The notes: generated from the sequence alone by a model not told the origin. 56,239 nt of DNA from a virus (IMGVR_UViG_3300049927_000161:1-56239), one strand, 5' to 3'; shown: positions 36,624 to 45,062, numbered from the stretch's first letter. Numbers and translations are program-made.

Positions 36624-37350
36624 AAGATAAGTCCTTCTTAATTCTGTCAATAAATTTCATGATATTAATAAAATCATCATGATCCATTAGTTCTTTTTCT
36701 ATTAATAAAACAAAATGATTAACAAGTAATTCAAAATCTTTGTAGTCTGGCTTTAAAAACAATTCTGTCCACGGATGAACTTCTATCACGCACGCAATCA
36801 TTTTTTCGACTACGCCGCGATATTCTTCCTGTGTGCGCCAGCCAGTTCTTGCGCGGGCAATTTCGGCTAAGGTTCGCAAATTGAATTGAGCGACGATGTT
36901 TGTATGGATATTGGTGGGGAGTACGCCGCGTGCGTCTTCTGTTTTAATGCCAAGCTTTAATAAGGTATTATAATATTCTTGAATTTGTTCCATACAATGC
37001 TCATACATTGCCTTGGCTGTTGTGTCTTTCTCAATTTCGGGTGGCGTGTGGTAAGTAAACTTTTCCATATTAACCATGCGCATTGTCTGTTGCGCAAAAC
37101 TGCCATGCCTGTTGCGGACAAACTGGTGAGTGAATCCCCTGCTGACGTCTTCAATTAAAAACGTATAACTGACAAACTCCCAACTGCTTGGAATGGTTTT
37201 AGCCATGTATTCTAGTTCTTTTAATTTGTCCTCACGTGGCATTTCAAAAACTTTTTCTAATTCTGCAGCCGTTAGGTTTAGCCGCGTATTTTTAGTCATT
37301 ATCAATTTTTCCATAGCACATTTTGTACTATCAATCAAACTTACTTTCAT
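36616..37350 (-). CDS. ThyX-like flavin-dependent thymidylate synthase (divergent motif)
   Basis: A 244-residue ThyX relative. The signature aligns as RNRHGSFAQQTMRM (79-92) against the classic RHRxxSxxxxSxRY: both arginines and the serine remain, but the second His is Asn, the later Ser is Thr and the final Tyr is Met. The C-terminal NLRTLAEIARAR and RTQEEYR carry the usual substrate arginines. It would make dTMP, or a modified pyrimidine, from dUMP with flavin and folate. It is followed by the HAD gene and preceded by an FAD oxidoreductase. Confidence 0.85.
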   Translation of the reverse strand: MKVSLIDSTKCAMEKLIMTKNTRLNLTAAELEKVFEMPREDKLKELEYMAKTIPSSWEFVSYTFLIEDVSRGFTHQFVRNRHGSFAQQTMRMVNMEKFTYHTPPEIEKDTTAKAMYEHCMEQIQEYYNTLLKLGIKTEDARGVLPTNIHTNIVAQFNLRTLAEIARARTGWRTQEEYRGVVEKMIACVIEVHPWTELFLKPDYKDFELLVNHFVLLIEKELMDHDDFINIMKFIDRIKKDLSYE

Positions 37351-37361
37351 ATATTTTCCTT

Positions 37362-38333
37362 TTATTTACTATTAATTAAACGCTTCTGATAACTGTTTCT
37401 GCCTTCTATAAAACTGTCAATTACTTTAACGTCATTAACAATGTCATCCAACAACAACTGTCGCCACGTTGCAAAACGACCCAGACTATAGATGCCGAAT
37501 CTGTCTGACATTTCTACTATAAATTGTTTGCGGAAAGTATCGTCTATTGGGAGAATTTTTCCGTATTTTTGATAACTAACTTTTGCATCGTAAATATCAC
37601 ATACAATTCCAAGACAACGATCTAATAATCCTTCAACTTCTTCCCTGTAATTATCAGTATCAAATATTTCTTTCTCAATAGCATTTTCATGCTTTGTGAA
37701 TTCAATCGTTAATAAATTTCCCGTTATAGAGGCTCTATAAACATTGTCATCGGTCGCTGGATAATAAATTGTTTGATAAACGTCAATTTCAGTATTGAGT
37801 TTGCAAGTAAAGGTATAAATTTCTTTATGATTAAACTTAATTTTTTTATTAGGATTATATCCTAACAAATCCAGTAATCTTTCCATTGGAATTGTACTGA
37901 TGACGGGTATTTCAGTCTTCTTAAAATAATCAATGTGGCTTGAGCTAAACTCTTTATTAAAGCTGATGTTCACATTTTTAGCCAACAACTCAATCAAATT
38001 TTCCGGAGAGATATAACGCTCACAATCATTAAGATTATTTAAACTACGACTATAAATACCACCCGTCACTTTCTTGCTGTACATGTTCTGCATACGCAAG
38101 TCCGCTTTGTCGTGGAGCTTGTCCTCAAAATACACTGCCTTTTTAACATGTACTTTTTTAAATTTTATGCCCGTTGCTTCTGCCACAACATTACTCCTAA
38201 AGCGCAACAAAGCAGAATGATTGTTCGGTAGCGTTGATTGAGCCTCTATAATCAATGGGTTTTTGTGTCGGAGCATGTTAGCAGCGATAAGACCACTCAT
38301 GCCCGCACCGACGATGATGACTTCGTTTTTCAT
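37362..38333 (-). CDS. FAD-dependent oxidoreductase
   Basis: A 323-residue flavoprotein with an N-terminal dinucleotide fold VIIVGAGMSGLIAANML (GxGxxG at 9-14) and an FAD-contact segment IIEAQ. The C-terminal GIYSLGRFATWRQL is the usual FAD-pyrophosphate/isoalloxazine end seen in UDP-galactopyranose-mutase-like and amine-oxidase-like enzymes. It sits directly before ThyX (12 bases), so a shared reduced-flavin or modified-base pathway is possible. The reaction is not identifiable. Confidence 0.8.
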   Translation of the reverse strand: MKNEVIIVGAGMSGLIAANMLRHKNPLIIEAQSTLPNNHSALLRFRSNVVAEATGIKFKKVHVKKAVYFEDKLHDKADLRMQNMYSKKVTGGIYSRSLNNLNDCERYISPENLIELLAKNVNISFNKEFSSSHIDYFKKTEIPVISTIPMERLLDLLGYNPNKKIKFNHKEIYTFTCKLNTEIDVYQTIYYPATDDNVYRASITGNLLTIEFTKHENAIEKEIFDTDNYREEVEGLLDRCLGIVCDIYDAKVSYQKYGKILPIDDTFRKQFIVEMSDRFGIYSLGRFATWRQLLLDDIVNDVKVIDSFIEGRNSYQKRLINSK

Positions 38334-38356
38334 TTTGATTCCTTTTATAAATTGTC

Positions 38357-38596
38357 TTACGTTATTTCAGTTTTAGGAAAATGTTTTTTAACAAGCCCTA
38401 TGGTTTCTTTAAAAGTGTTGTATTCAGTTATTGTTTCTAATAATTGAATATTAAGGCGCTCATTTTCCCTGTTGCGCAAAGCAATAAGTCCTTTGAGTCG
38501 TAAATTTTCAATTGTAAGATCCATGGTTCTTGTACGGAATTCTTCAATGCGTTTTGAATTGTCAAATACGTTCCGTATAAATCTAATTAGACACAT
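38357..38596 (-). CDS. Small coiled-coil protein
   Basis: A 79-residue helical protein from ATG 38596, with GGAG seven bases upstream, lying inside the end of the preceding gene. It begins MCLIRFIRNVFDNS and most of it (MDLTIENLRLKGLIALRN and following) forms heptads. No family recognised. Confidence 0.55.
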   Translation of the reverse strand: MCLIRFIRNVFDNSKRIEEFRTRTMDLTIENLRLKGLIALRNRENERLNIQLLETITEYNTFKETIGLVKKHFPKTEIT

Positions 38597-38870
38597 CCTC
38601 AAACTCCTGTTGTTTATTCTTACAATCACGTTGCTTGTCGGACAATTCAACATAGCCGTGTTTTAAGTCCCACTTGAGATCCATGTTACGACCACCCATT
38701 TTAATAAATTCCTCGTACCGCATACCGTTCACAATCAATCCGTGTGAGCGATGACCCACAGAGTTTTTTCTCCGTGGGTTTTCAGCAGAGAGTTTATAAA
38801 TATAAAGACCGTTAAACTTTTTATTTCTGCGACGAATTTTTGTCGCGAATGCTTTAATGACTTTGTTCAT
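38583..38870 (-). CDS. NPRRK-domain protein, paralogue of 27763-28251
   Basis: A 95-residue basic protein. After a short RRRNKKFNG lead, it contains YIYKLSAENPRRKNSVG, LIVNGMRYEEFIKMGG and DLKWDLKHG, matching in order and spacing the C-terminal domain of the gene at 27763. Two copies in one operon imply duplication of a functional module. A GAGGAAC site precedes the ATG. Its strong positive charge (RRRNKK) suggests DNA or RNA binding. Confidence 0.65.
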   Translation of the reverse strand: MNKVIKAFATKIRRRNKKFNGLYIYKLSAENPRRKNSVGHRSHGLIVNGMRYEEFIKMGGRNMDLKWDLKHGYVELSDKQRDCKNKQQEFEDVSN

Positions 38871-38882
38871 AGTTCCTCTTGA

Positions 38883-39788
38883 TTACATGGGTGAATCTTC
38901 ATCAACTTCTTGTTGCTGATAATGCTGAGCGTCAGTCGCTTTAACATTAAATTTATTTTCATTAATCTGTTTATAAAGATCACGCGCTTTTAAGTAAATC
39001 ATTGAACCGTTTGGCACATTCACAATGTCTCCGTGACGCGTGATAACCCAGCCCATCCATGTTCCTTTTGAATTACTTTCCGGCGTTGTTGATAATTTAA
39101 AAACGGAATAGAACAATGCTGGGTTGTAAAATTTTCCTTTATTGGTCGTTGATTCAACCAACAAACTATTAATCATCGTATTGAGTGTACGAGATTTTTT
39201 AAGCTGTGTGCTAGCCATGCTCAAGACTGCAGGACTAAAAATGCCAGTTTTAATATCAACCAAGTAAACAATGTATTCAGCCGTTGGCGTAATAATGTTT
39301 CCTTCCTTAGTAATATCCCTGCCCTTCTTGTCTTTTGTGCAGCCATTCAAGACGCTGGAGTTACCACCATGATCTTTTACAATGCCGCCGCCACCAGAAG
39401 ATTCTCTGTCACGCCATTCGATATACGCAAATCGATAGGAAGCAGGCACAATATACACGCCTTCCGCGCCGTTATAGAGTTCACGAGTAGTCGTGTTAAA
39501 AATCATGCCGACTTTTGCGCCTTCGATATAATCTTCTTTTGCAGACTCATCAACTTGTGGTGATCCTTTTTGCATAATGTAAAGGCGTGGAATGGCATAG
39601 TCGGAAACTTTCATTTCTTCTTGACCTTTGCCCGCGTCTTCTTCAAACAAATTCACTGCTGCAGAAGGTAAAGTTTCAGCGTGATGAGCTTCCACTAATT
39701 CCATCTGATCTAACTTTCCTGGAACATCCACAATTTTCTCTGCCTGTTGCTGTGCTTTTTGAATTTTCTCTTTCTGTTTAGTTGCCAT
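38883..39788 (-). CDS. Putative single-stranded DNA-binding protein
   Basis: A 301-residue protein with a disordered, Gln/Lys-rich N-terminus, a folded middle (VSDYAIPRLYIMQKGSPQV and following strands) and an acidic C-terminus ending VDEDSPM, the type of tail used by SSBs to recruit partners. It lies between replication genes. This architecture occurs in phage proteins annotated as ssDNA-binding or recombination-associated. The start at 39788 (GGAGAAG site) is preferred over a GTG two codons upstream. Direct OB-fold evidence is not visible. Confidence 0.5.
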   Translation of the reverse strand: MATKQKEKIQKAQQQAEKIVDVPGKLDQMELVEAHHAETLPSAAVNLFEEDAGKGQEEMKVSDYAIPRLYIMQKGSPQVDESAKEDYIEGAKVGMIFNTTTRELYNGAEGVYIVPASYRFAYIEWRDRESSGGGGIVKDHGGNSSVLNGCTKDKKGRDITKEGNIITPTAEYIVYLVDIKTGIFSPAVLSMASTQLKKSRTLNTMINSLLVESTTNKGKFYNPALFYSVFKLSTTPESNSKGTWMGWVITRHGDIVNVPNGSMIYLKARDLYKQINENKFNVKATDAQHYQQQEVDEDSPM

Positions 39789-39806
39789 TTTCACTTCTCC
39801 TATTGT

Positions 39807-40403
39807 TTACTTTTTACGTACTTTTGCTGATGTAATTTCAGCCTTGCGACCTTCAAAAATCGCAAAAGTATCTGTCGGAACTTTTGCGCCTGCTTTGAGC
39901 TTTTCGCGGATGAACGCGCCCAGTGTTTGATGATTGACGGATTCTTTTTCCTCAACCAACACTGCCAAGCTTTCCGCAAATTCTTTAATTTTCTGAGCGA
40001 CTTCTTTATTGTCTTTGCCAACGTCTGCAATAATTTGATTTTTAATAATGGCCGCGCCGTCATTTTCACGTAACCACTTAAGCCCTTCCAGCCTACGCAA
40101 TTTTGCCGCCATGTCTTTTTCTGCTGCACCTTCCGCGGGCAATGACGAATTAATAAAGCTTTTAATCTTAATCATTGAGCCGTCTGTCAACGTGAATTCT
40201 TTAATTCTGAATTGATCCATCAGGTTTGGAAGATCAACACTTTCAATCCTGTTCAATTCTTCTTGTTCTATTTTTAATTTTTTCTCAATTTCTATAATTA
40301 AATTCTGTTGATAAATAATCTTATTCGCCAACTCAGAAATATTTTTAAAATCGCCTGAAATTGTTTGAACGTCTTCTTCAAAGTTTATGTTATCTGACAT
40401 CAT
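39807..40403 (-). CDS. Hypothetical replication-operon protein
   Basis: A 198-residue helical protein with a coiled-coil N-terminal third (NLIIEIEKKLKIEQEELNRI), a beta turn FTLTDGSMIKIK and a C-terminal GAFIREKLKAGAKVPTDTF segment. The same general arrangement is frequent next to phage ssDNA-binding genes, so a recombination or nuclease-inhibitor (Gam-like) partner is possible but unproved. Confidence 0.6.
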   Translation of the reverse strand: MMSDNINFEEDVQTISGDFKNISELANKIIYQQNLIIEIEKKLKIEQEELNRIESVDLPNLMDQFRIKEFTLTDGSMIKIKSFINSSLPAEGAAEKDMAAKLRRLEGLKWLRENDGAAIIKNQIIADVGKDNKEVAQKIKEFAESLAVLVEEKESVNHQTLGAFIREKLKAGAKVPTDTFAIFEGRKAEITSAKVRKK

Positions 40404-40416
40404 AATTGTTCCTTAA

Positions 40417-40797
40417 TTAATAGAGTTCTTTTAAATCGTAACAAACAGGAATGTAATACCCGTCACGGAATATGACGTTGCCTTCTTCGTCTTTTTTGCG
40501 CACACGATTCCAAATTAGAAAATTGATTTTGTCAAGTGACATATAGTTAGACAAAATCATCACGGCAATATGCGCGGCGGAAGGATCACCACCCCACGGC
40601 CACAGAACATAATCTTTTTCAAAATTAAAATCCTTTAGCGCGTCCCTTGCTATGCGAATAGACTTGACGTTATTGCCATTGACTGGATAGCCATTTTCAA
40701 AAATAAATTTTAATTCGCCGTACTTAACAGCGGAACTTAGATCGGGAGTCCATTTTTTTTCTGTTGGGGCAGCTTGATGAGTTACATAGACCGTCAT
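40417..40797 (-). CDS. Hypothetical protein, first gene of the leftward operon
   Basis: A 126-residue soluble protein beginning MTVYVTHQAAPTEKKW. The pattern SIRIARDALKDF and LWPWGGDPSAAH is distinctive but unknown to me. It is promoter-proximal in the minus-strand replication operon, which often means an early function. It has a weak AATAAGGTTTTTATA leader. Confidence 0.6.
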   Translation of the reverse strand: MTVYVTHQAAPTEKKWTPDLSSAVKYGELKFIFENGYPVNGNNVKSIRIARDALKDFNFEKDYVLWPWGGDPSAAHIAVMILSNYMSLDKINFLIWNRVRKKDEEGNVIFRDGYYIPVCYDLKELY

Positions 40798-41034
40798 TAT
40801 AAAAACCTTATTCCTATTTATTTTTTCTACTCTACATATTCTATTTTAAAAAATACAGCTCGCTAATGAGAGTTAATAAAATATTTTTTCATGCGGCTAG
40901 AATACCACAAAAAATATTTTGTAAAAGTGTGCGAATAGAAGAATTATAAAAACTCTGTTATTTATTTTGTTTTAACTTTTTTTAAAAAGACGTAGAGTGT
41001 CTATCCGTTTTTAGAAAAAAATAATTGGATCAAT
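40798..41034. promoter_or_regulatory. Divergent early control region
   Basis: This is a 237-bp very AT-rich gap between the leftward replication operon and the rightward primase gene. A dyad ACAAAAAATATTTTGT (40907-40922) sits between minus-strand TTTACA (40925-40920) and TATTCT (40904-40899), a possible leftward promoter with a short 15-base spacer. Rightward, a TATAAA lies at 40945-40950. The dyad is well placed to be an operator for both directions. Confidence 0.55.
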
Positions 41035-43119
41035 ATGCAAAATTTTGAAAAAATACACGCCGTTTATAAATACTTAATGGCGCAATTAACTCTCAACAAT
41101 GACCATAAAGAAAATTTACTCAAGCGCGGATTCAACGCAAACGACATTGAAGTTCTCGGCTATAAGTCCTTGCCAATCCAGCGCGCGCACATTGCCGCCG
41201 CGTGCGCTAATCAATTTAACAATGATTTAAGTGGTGTTCCGGGCTTTTGGAAAAATGATCATGGCGTGTGGCAGCTTTCCGGCCAAGCCGGATTGTGTGT
41301 GCCAGTACGTAACATAGATGGATTGTTCTCTGCTATTAAAATACGTTCTGACAATTCCAACAGCAAACAAAAATACACGCATCTAAGCAGCAATCCAAAA
41401 ACCGACGCCGACGGCAAAACGAATTATCCGCACGGCACAGCCGCTACAATCTCTGTGCATTATCCTATTATAGAAAGTCGCGGTAAGTTGTTGCGAATAA
41501 CAGAGGGAGAAATAAAATCTGACTTAATCAGTTTGCTTAATGCGACTTATACGATATCCATTCCAGGAATTAACGCGTGGGAATGGGCGTTGGACAGCGT
41601 TAAAATCCTAAAACCAGAACGTGTACTTCTTGCGTTTGATGCAGATAAGAACAAAAGAACTTCTACCAGTACGGGGGCGGACACCGAGCCGTTTGCTGTT
41701 GCGAAGGCTCTCTCACAATTATATCTCGCATTAAAAGAGTTAAAGATCGATGTCGTAATAGAAGACTGGCCGGAAGAACACGGGAAAGGTCTTGATGACG
41801 TGTTGTCCGCTGGGTTTGATCAAATCAGAATTTTAACCGAAAACGAAGCCAAAGAATTTGTAGAAGACGCGCTTAAAAACACAATGCCGACGGACTGGCT
41901 CTACGTAATCAGCGCAAGAAAATTCATCAATTTGACTTCCATGCAAAAATTGGACAAAGAAGGATTTAATGATAAGTTCGCGCCTAACTTTAAAAAAGGT
42001 TCACCAAGCGATGCCGTGTTGCGCAATCCAGCGTTCCCCCGCGTTGATGACCAACTGTTTGAGCCGCGCAAACCCGTGATAATAGAAGAGAATCATCAGC
42101 GTTTTTTAAATCTGTGGCGGCCAAGTGATGTGCAGCCGGAAGCTGGCACGCCGGAAGTTTTCCTACGTCATTGCGAATATTTAATTCCAAACGAAGAAGA
42201 GCGCAACATACTCTATGATTTTTTAGCGCATAATATTCAGCACGAAGGCGACAAAATACGCTGGGCGATTATTTTGCAAACGATTGACGGCACGGGTAAA
42301 AGTTACTTCGGCAAGTTAATGAAAAAATTACTGGGAAAGTGGAACGTCTCAACACCGACTAACAATGAAATTCATCAAGACTTTAACTCATGGCAAAAAG
42401 CGTGTTCGTTTGTTGTCGTAGAGGAAATAATGAGCAAGGGAAAGCTTGATTTAATGAATTCATTGAAGACCGTTATTTCTGAGCCTGACGCAAGAATAAG
42501 GGAAATGCACAGAGATTTCTATTCCACTGAAAATAAATTCAACATGCTGATGTTCACAAACCACCGCGACGCAATCATTGTCGATGAAAATGATCGTCGT
42601 TATTGCGCTATCTATACTGACGCCATACCAAAAGAAACATCGTATTTTAAAACGCTCTGGGACGATACCGAACAAAACGCTGGCAAGATTTTAAACTTTT
42701 TGCAACAGCGTGATTTAAGCAAATTTGAGCCAAAAGCCCACGCGCCAATGACCGCCGGTAAAAAAGAATTAATACGGAATAGTCGTAGCGCGTTAGTTTC
42801 ATGGATGGAAGAATGTATAGAAACGCAAACATGGCCATTCCACAGCGACCTAGTTTCAACGCTACACTTGCTGGAGTGTCTGCCTCACCACTTAAAATTA
42901 ACTTCAATCAATGCGCTGGGCAATGCGTTAACGAAATTAAAATTTGATAAGCCACGCATTGTTAGACTTTCCAACGGATCCAAAGCCCGCGTGTGGGCTA
43001 TACGTAAAAAAGAAATTTATAATTGTGCAACGGAAAAATTTATTGCAGACGAATATGAAAAAGGTCTAAAGGAAAAAATTCCAGGCGCAAATCCTCTATT
43101 AGAAGCAAAACCGTTTTAA
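41035..43119 (+). CDS. Primase-helicase: Toprim-like (DUF3854) plus SF3/D5 helicase
   Basis: A 694-residue replication initiator. Residues 150-260 form a Toprim-type domain with TEGEIKSD (156-163), FDADKN (201-206) and GLDDVL. The C-terminal half is a DUF5906/SF3-type hexameric helicase with Walker A DGTGKS (418-423), Walker B FVVVEEIM and the FNMLMFTNH motif C. It would load at the origin, melt and prime DNA. It is transcribed away from the other replication genes. An SF3 helicase of this type normally recognises an origin, possibly the iteron array at 55.4 kb. Confidence 0.88.
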   Translation: MQNFEKIHAVYKYLMAQLTLNNDHKENLLKRGFNANDIEVLGYKSLPIQRAHIAAACANQFNNDLSGVPGFWKNDHGVWQLSGQAGLCVPVRNIDGLFSAIKIRSDNSNSKQKYTHLSSNPKTDADGKTNYPHGTAATISVHYPIIESRGKLLRITEGEIKSDLISLLNATYTISIPGINAWEWALDSVKILKPERVLLAFDADKNKRTSTSTGADTEPFAVAKALSQLYLALKELKIDVVIEDWPEEHGKGLDDVLSAGFDQIRILTENEAKEFVEDALKNTMPTDWLYVISARKFINLTSMQKLDKEGFNDKFAPNFKKGSPSDAVLRNPAFPRVDDQLFEPRKPVIIEENHQRFLNLWRPSDVQPEAGTPEVFLRHCEYLIPNEEERNILYDFLAHNIQHEGDKIRWAIILQTIDGTGKSYFGKLMKKLLGKWNVSTPTNNEIHQDFNSWQKACSFVVVEEIMSKGKLDLMNSLKTVISEPDARIREMHRDFYSTENKFNMLMFTNHRDAIIVDENDRRYCAIYTDAIPKETSYFKTLWDDTEQNAGKILNFLQQRDLSKFEPKAHAPMTAGKKELIRNSRSALVSWMEECIETQTWPFHSDLVSTLHLLECLPHHLKLTSINALGNALTKLKFDKPRIVRLSNGSKARVWAIRKKEIYNCATEKFIADEYEKGLKEKIPGANPLLEAKPF

Positions 43120-43189
43120 TTTTGCATTGTATATATAGTATAGATCAATTAAAATTATTTTGAATTTATTTAATTAAAAGGAAATATTT

Positions 43190-43558
43190 ATGCTTAACAA
43201 TTCAATGACATTATTCGGTAACAATTCAAATACTGGTATTATTCCACACGCAACGGAAAGTGACGCAATCTACATTATATACGCTGTCGGCGGACTTATC
43301 GGATTGGGCGTCGTCGTTACGTGTTGCATACTGTGCTATCTCAATTTCTGTCAACGAGTGAACGACGAAACTATTATTCCAGCCAGTAGATCATTAACGC
43401 CAGAAGAGGAAGAAGACATAAATTTGAATTACTCAAATATGATTGACGGAACGTCTGAAATTCCACTCGGCGCATTAACAAGCAGTGATGAATTATTGCA
43501 TACGCCCTACGAGAGCGATGTTGAGATGTACGATAATTTACATGTTAGCTTTGGTTAA
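43190..43558 (+). CDS. Single-pass membrane protein with Asn-rich N-terminus
   Basis: A 122-residue protein: a short Asn/Thr-rich N-terminal region (LFGNNSNTG), one hydrophobic helix with cysteines (LIGLGVVVTCCILCYL), then an acidic tail with PEEEEDI and two tyrosine-centred motifs (PYESDVEMYDNL). It has an AAAAGGAAAT site. The gene at 48503 shares the same plan. It could affect the host envelope, act as a holin-like or exclusion protein, or mark the cell surface; nothing decides between these. Confidence 0.6.
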   Translation: MLNNSMTLFGNNSNTGIIPHATESDAIYIIYAVGGLIGLGVVVTCCILCYLNFCQRVNDETIIPASRSLTPEEEEDINLNYSNMIDGTSEIPLGALTSSDELLHTPYESDVEMYDNLHVSFG

Positions 43559-44030
43559 TTTTTTTTGCTAAAACATACCCATTCTTTAAAAGATTGACCA
43601 GTATCATTCCCAGTAGATTAACTAGGATCGGATTATGGTGAACTTCAAGGAATGGGCTTTTTAATACTTCGCCTTTTGAATTTTGGTTGTAGGGCGTATT
43701 AGGATTTTCAAAAAAATCATTTTCAAATACCGCACCATACTTACCATTTTCTTCTTTATAAATTCTTAATGACATACGATCAATTTTTAGTGGAATCAAG
43801 TGAAAAATTTCTGCCAAGGTATACGCTGAATAAACAGAAAGTATCTTAATTTCTGCGTCCTTTTCAGCTTCAAAAATTCCCCCTTTACACATGATTTCCT
43901 GCTCTGTGTCGCCGTCTTCTAGATACTTAATTTCTACATGATAATACCAAGATTCTTGACGCACTCCAAGACGGCGAAGTTCTTTTGAAATATAAAGATT
44001 TGTTCTTTCTTCTTCACTTTGTAAAATCAT
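43545..44030 (-). CDS. Hypothetical protein
   Basis: A 161-residue soluble protein, start codon preceded by AAGGAGAG. It converges with and overlaps the end of the membrane protein by 14 bases. It contains an alternating pattern YYHVEIKYLEDGDTEQEIM and a C-terminal hydrophobic helix (NPILVNLLGMILVNLLKNG), possibly amphipathic or membrane-associated. No family recognised. Confidence 0.6.
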   Translation of the reverse strand: MILQSEEERTNLYISKELRRLGVRQESWYYHVEIKYLEDGDTEQEIMCKGGIFEAEKDAEIKILSVYSAYTLAEIFHLIPLKIDRMSLRIYKEENGKYGAVFENDFFENPNTPYNQNSKGEVLKSPFLEVHHNPILVNLLGMILVNLLKNGYVLAKKINQS

Positions 44031-44203
44031 TTAAAACTCTCCTTGGTGACTTGTAGATTGATACTGTAAATTGTGCATCCAACGTATTTCTCAGAAAAAA
44101 TCTTTACGGCTTCAGGTTCGCTCGTCGCCCACACAGTCGTTTTGAAAATAGAACGCATGGGTGGGCGATGGTATTGCACGTTAAATATTTTCTCTTCATT
44201 CAT
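44027..44203 (-). CDS. Small protein of the A-(S/T)-x(n)-F accessory family
   Basis: A 58-residue protein from ATG 44203 (GAGGAAAG site). It has strand MNEEKIFNVQYH then FKTTVWATSEPEAVKIFSEKY and a final CTIYSINLQV strand. The same strand-(WATSEPEAVKIF-like helix)-strand order is found at 46097, 46624 and 47099. It overlaps neighbours on both sides. Confidence 0.6.
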   Translation of the reverse strand: MNEEKIFNVQYHRPPMRSIFKTTVWATSEPEAVKIFSEKYVGCTIYSINLQVTKESFK

Positions 44204-44447
44204 TTTTACTTTCCTCTTCACAAATTTGACACCACACGGCGTGAACTTTAATGGAATAACTGTAACGATGATACGCGCCGGTTATTCCATTAAAATCAAC
44301 TTCTATTCTTTTAGCCAAACCTTTTCTAATTAAAATTCCAGCGGAATATGGCGGAACTTGACTGTCATTGCTGCAAATTTTATCTAACGCTCTGCGGCAC
44401 GGTCTGGAGAGTTCTTTGATTGTTTTATAAATTTCTTCAGGCGTCAT
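44196..44447 (-). CDS. Hypothetical protein
   Basis: An 83-residue protein starting MTPEEIYKTIKELSRPCRRA, with a helix-rich first half (winged-helix-like ALDKICSN..SAGILIRKGLAKRIE) and a C-terminal CQIC pair that could bind metal. Helix-loop-strand spacing hints at a DNA-binding fold, but this is weak. It overlaps flanking genes. Confidence 0.55.
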   Translation of the reverse strand: MTPEEIYKTIKELSRPCRRALDKICSNDSQVPPYSAGILIRKGLAKRIEVDFNGITGAYHRYSYSIKVHAVWCQICEEESKNE

Positions 44448-44623
44448 TAAAACACTTCCCTAAAGATCTTAACGAGCAATGCAAGTTCTATCACAACACC
44501 AATGAAATCGGCAATGTATTCTATGAGGTCTATTTTAAAATAGATTGAGCCTACAAGTCCGGCGGAGAAAATTATCAGTACAGATAATTGGACTAGGTTT
44601 ATTTTAGTTCTAGTAAGATTCAT
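44447..44623 (-). CDS. Small membrane protein, 58 residues
   Basis: An ORF below the usual size cut-off, reading MNLTRTKINLVQLSVLIIF and then two hydrophobic segments (SVLIIFSAGLVGSIYF and YIADFIGVVIELALLV). An AGAGGAAT site precedes two adjacent ATGs, and the stop overlaps the next gene's ATG (TAATG). It fills an otherwise empty gap in a dense operon, which supports it being real. Function unknown; a holin-like role is conceivable. Confidence 0.6.
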   Translation of the reverse strand: MNLTRTKINLVQLSVLIIFSAGLVGSIYFKIDLIEYIADFIGVVIELALLVKIFREVF

Positions 44624-44840
44624 CATATTCCTCTAAAATTTCATCAAATAATTTATTAATATAAAGTTCTTCTTTCTTTTTTAAGACTGCCAATTTGCGC
44701 TTATAAGATTTTATAGCTTCGCCTAGTTCTGGAAATTCCTTGCAGACAAGTTCAAAACTAGAATAATTTTCTGGATCACGTTCGTCAAAGAAATACCTTA
44801 ACGATTGAACACAACTTAATAATTCTTGCCTATCCATCAT
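44610..44840 (-). CDS. Hypothetical helical protein
   Basis: A 76-residue charged helical protein beginning MMDRQELLSCVQSLRYFF, with a lysine-rich YKRKLAVLKKKEELY segment and an acidic end. It overlaps both neighbours. No family recognised. Confidence 0.55.
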   Translation of the reverse strand: MMDRQELLSCVQSLRYFFDERDPENYSSFELVCKEFPELGEAIKSYKRKLAVLKKKEELYINKLFDEILEEYDESY

Positions 44841-45058
44841 TCCTTATCATTTTCTTTATAAGTAAAAACAGGACATCGTGTACACTTATATTCAAAAATG
44901 CCGTTTGGCAACGTAAACCTTTCTTCAGCGAAAGTGTGCCAGCCAAAATAACACCGTATTTTTCCGATAAATTTTAGCACCGGATAAAGACAGACGGCGA
45001 CGACTAAGCCAATACAGAGCTCAAGTTGAAGCCACGCGGCCATTTCTTCATTAGTCAT
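44837..45058 (-). CDS. Membrane-anchored CYFG-H-x-F / CxRC mini-protein 1
   Basis: A 73-residue protein from ATG 45058 (GGAGTAAG site): a hydrophobic N-terminal helix (LCIGLVVAVCLYPVL), then IGKIRCYFGWHTFAEE and FEYKCTRCP. The Cys-His-Cys-Cys set could bind zinc. Two close relatives follow immediately upstream in the same operon. The motif recalls small prophage proteins of the DUF1660 type. Confidence 0.65.
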   Translation of the reverse strand: MTNEEMAAWLQLELCIGLVVAVCLYPVLKFIGKIRCYFGWHTFAEERFTLPNGIFEYKCTRCPVFTYKENDKE

Positions 45059-45062
45059 ATTC

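Noticed and set aside
41035-43119. Integrase or transposase reading of the plus-strand gene
   Set aside because: Toprim and SF3 motifs are clear and no recombinase catalytic set is present.
43081-43189. Promoter before the 43190 membrane gene (TTGCAT, TATAGA)
   Set aside because: The spacing between elements is too short (about 11 bp); transcription from the primase promoter is as likely.
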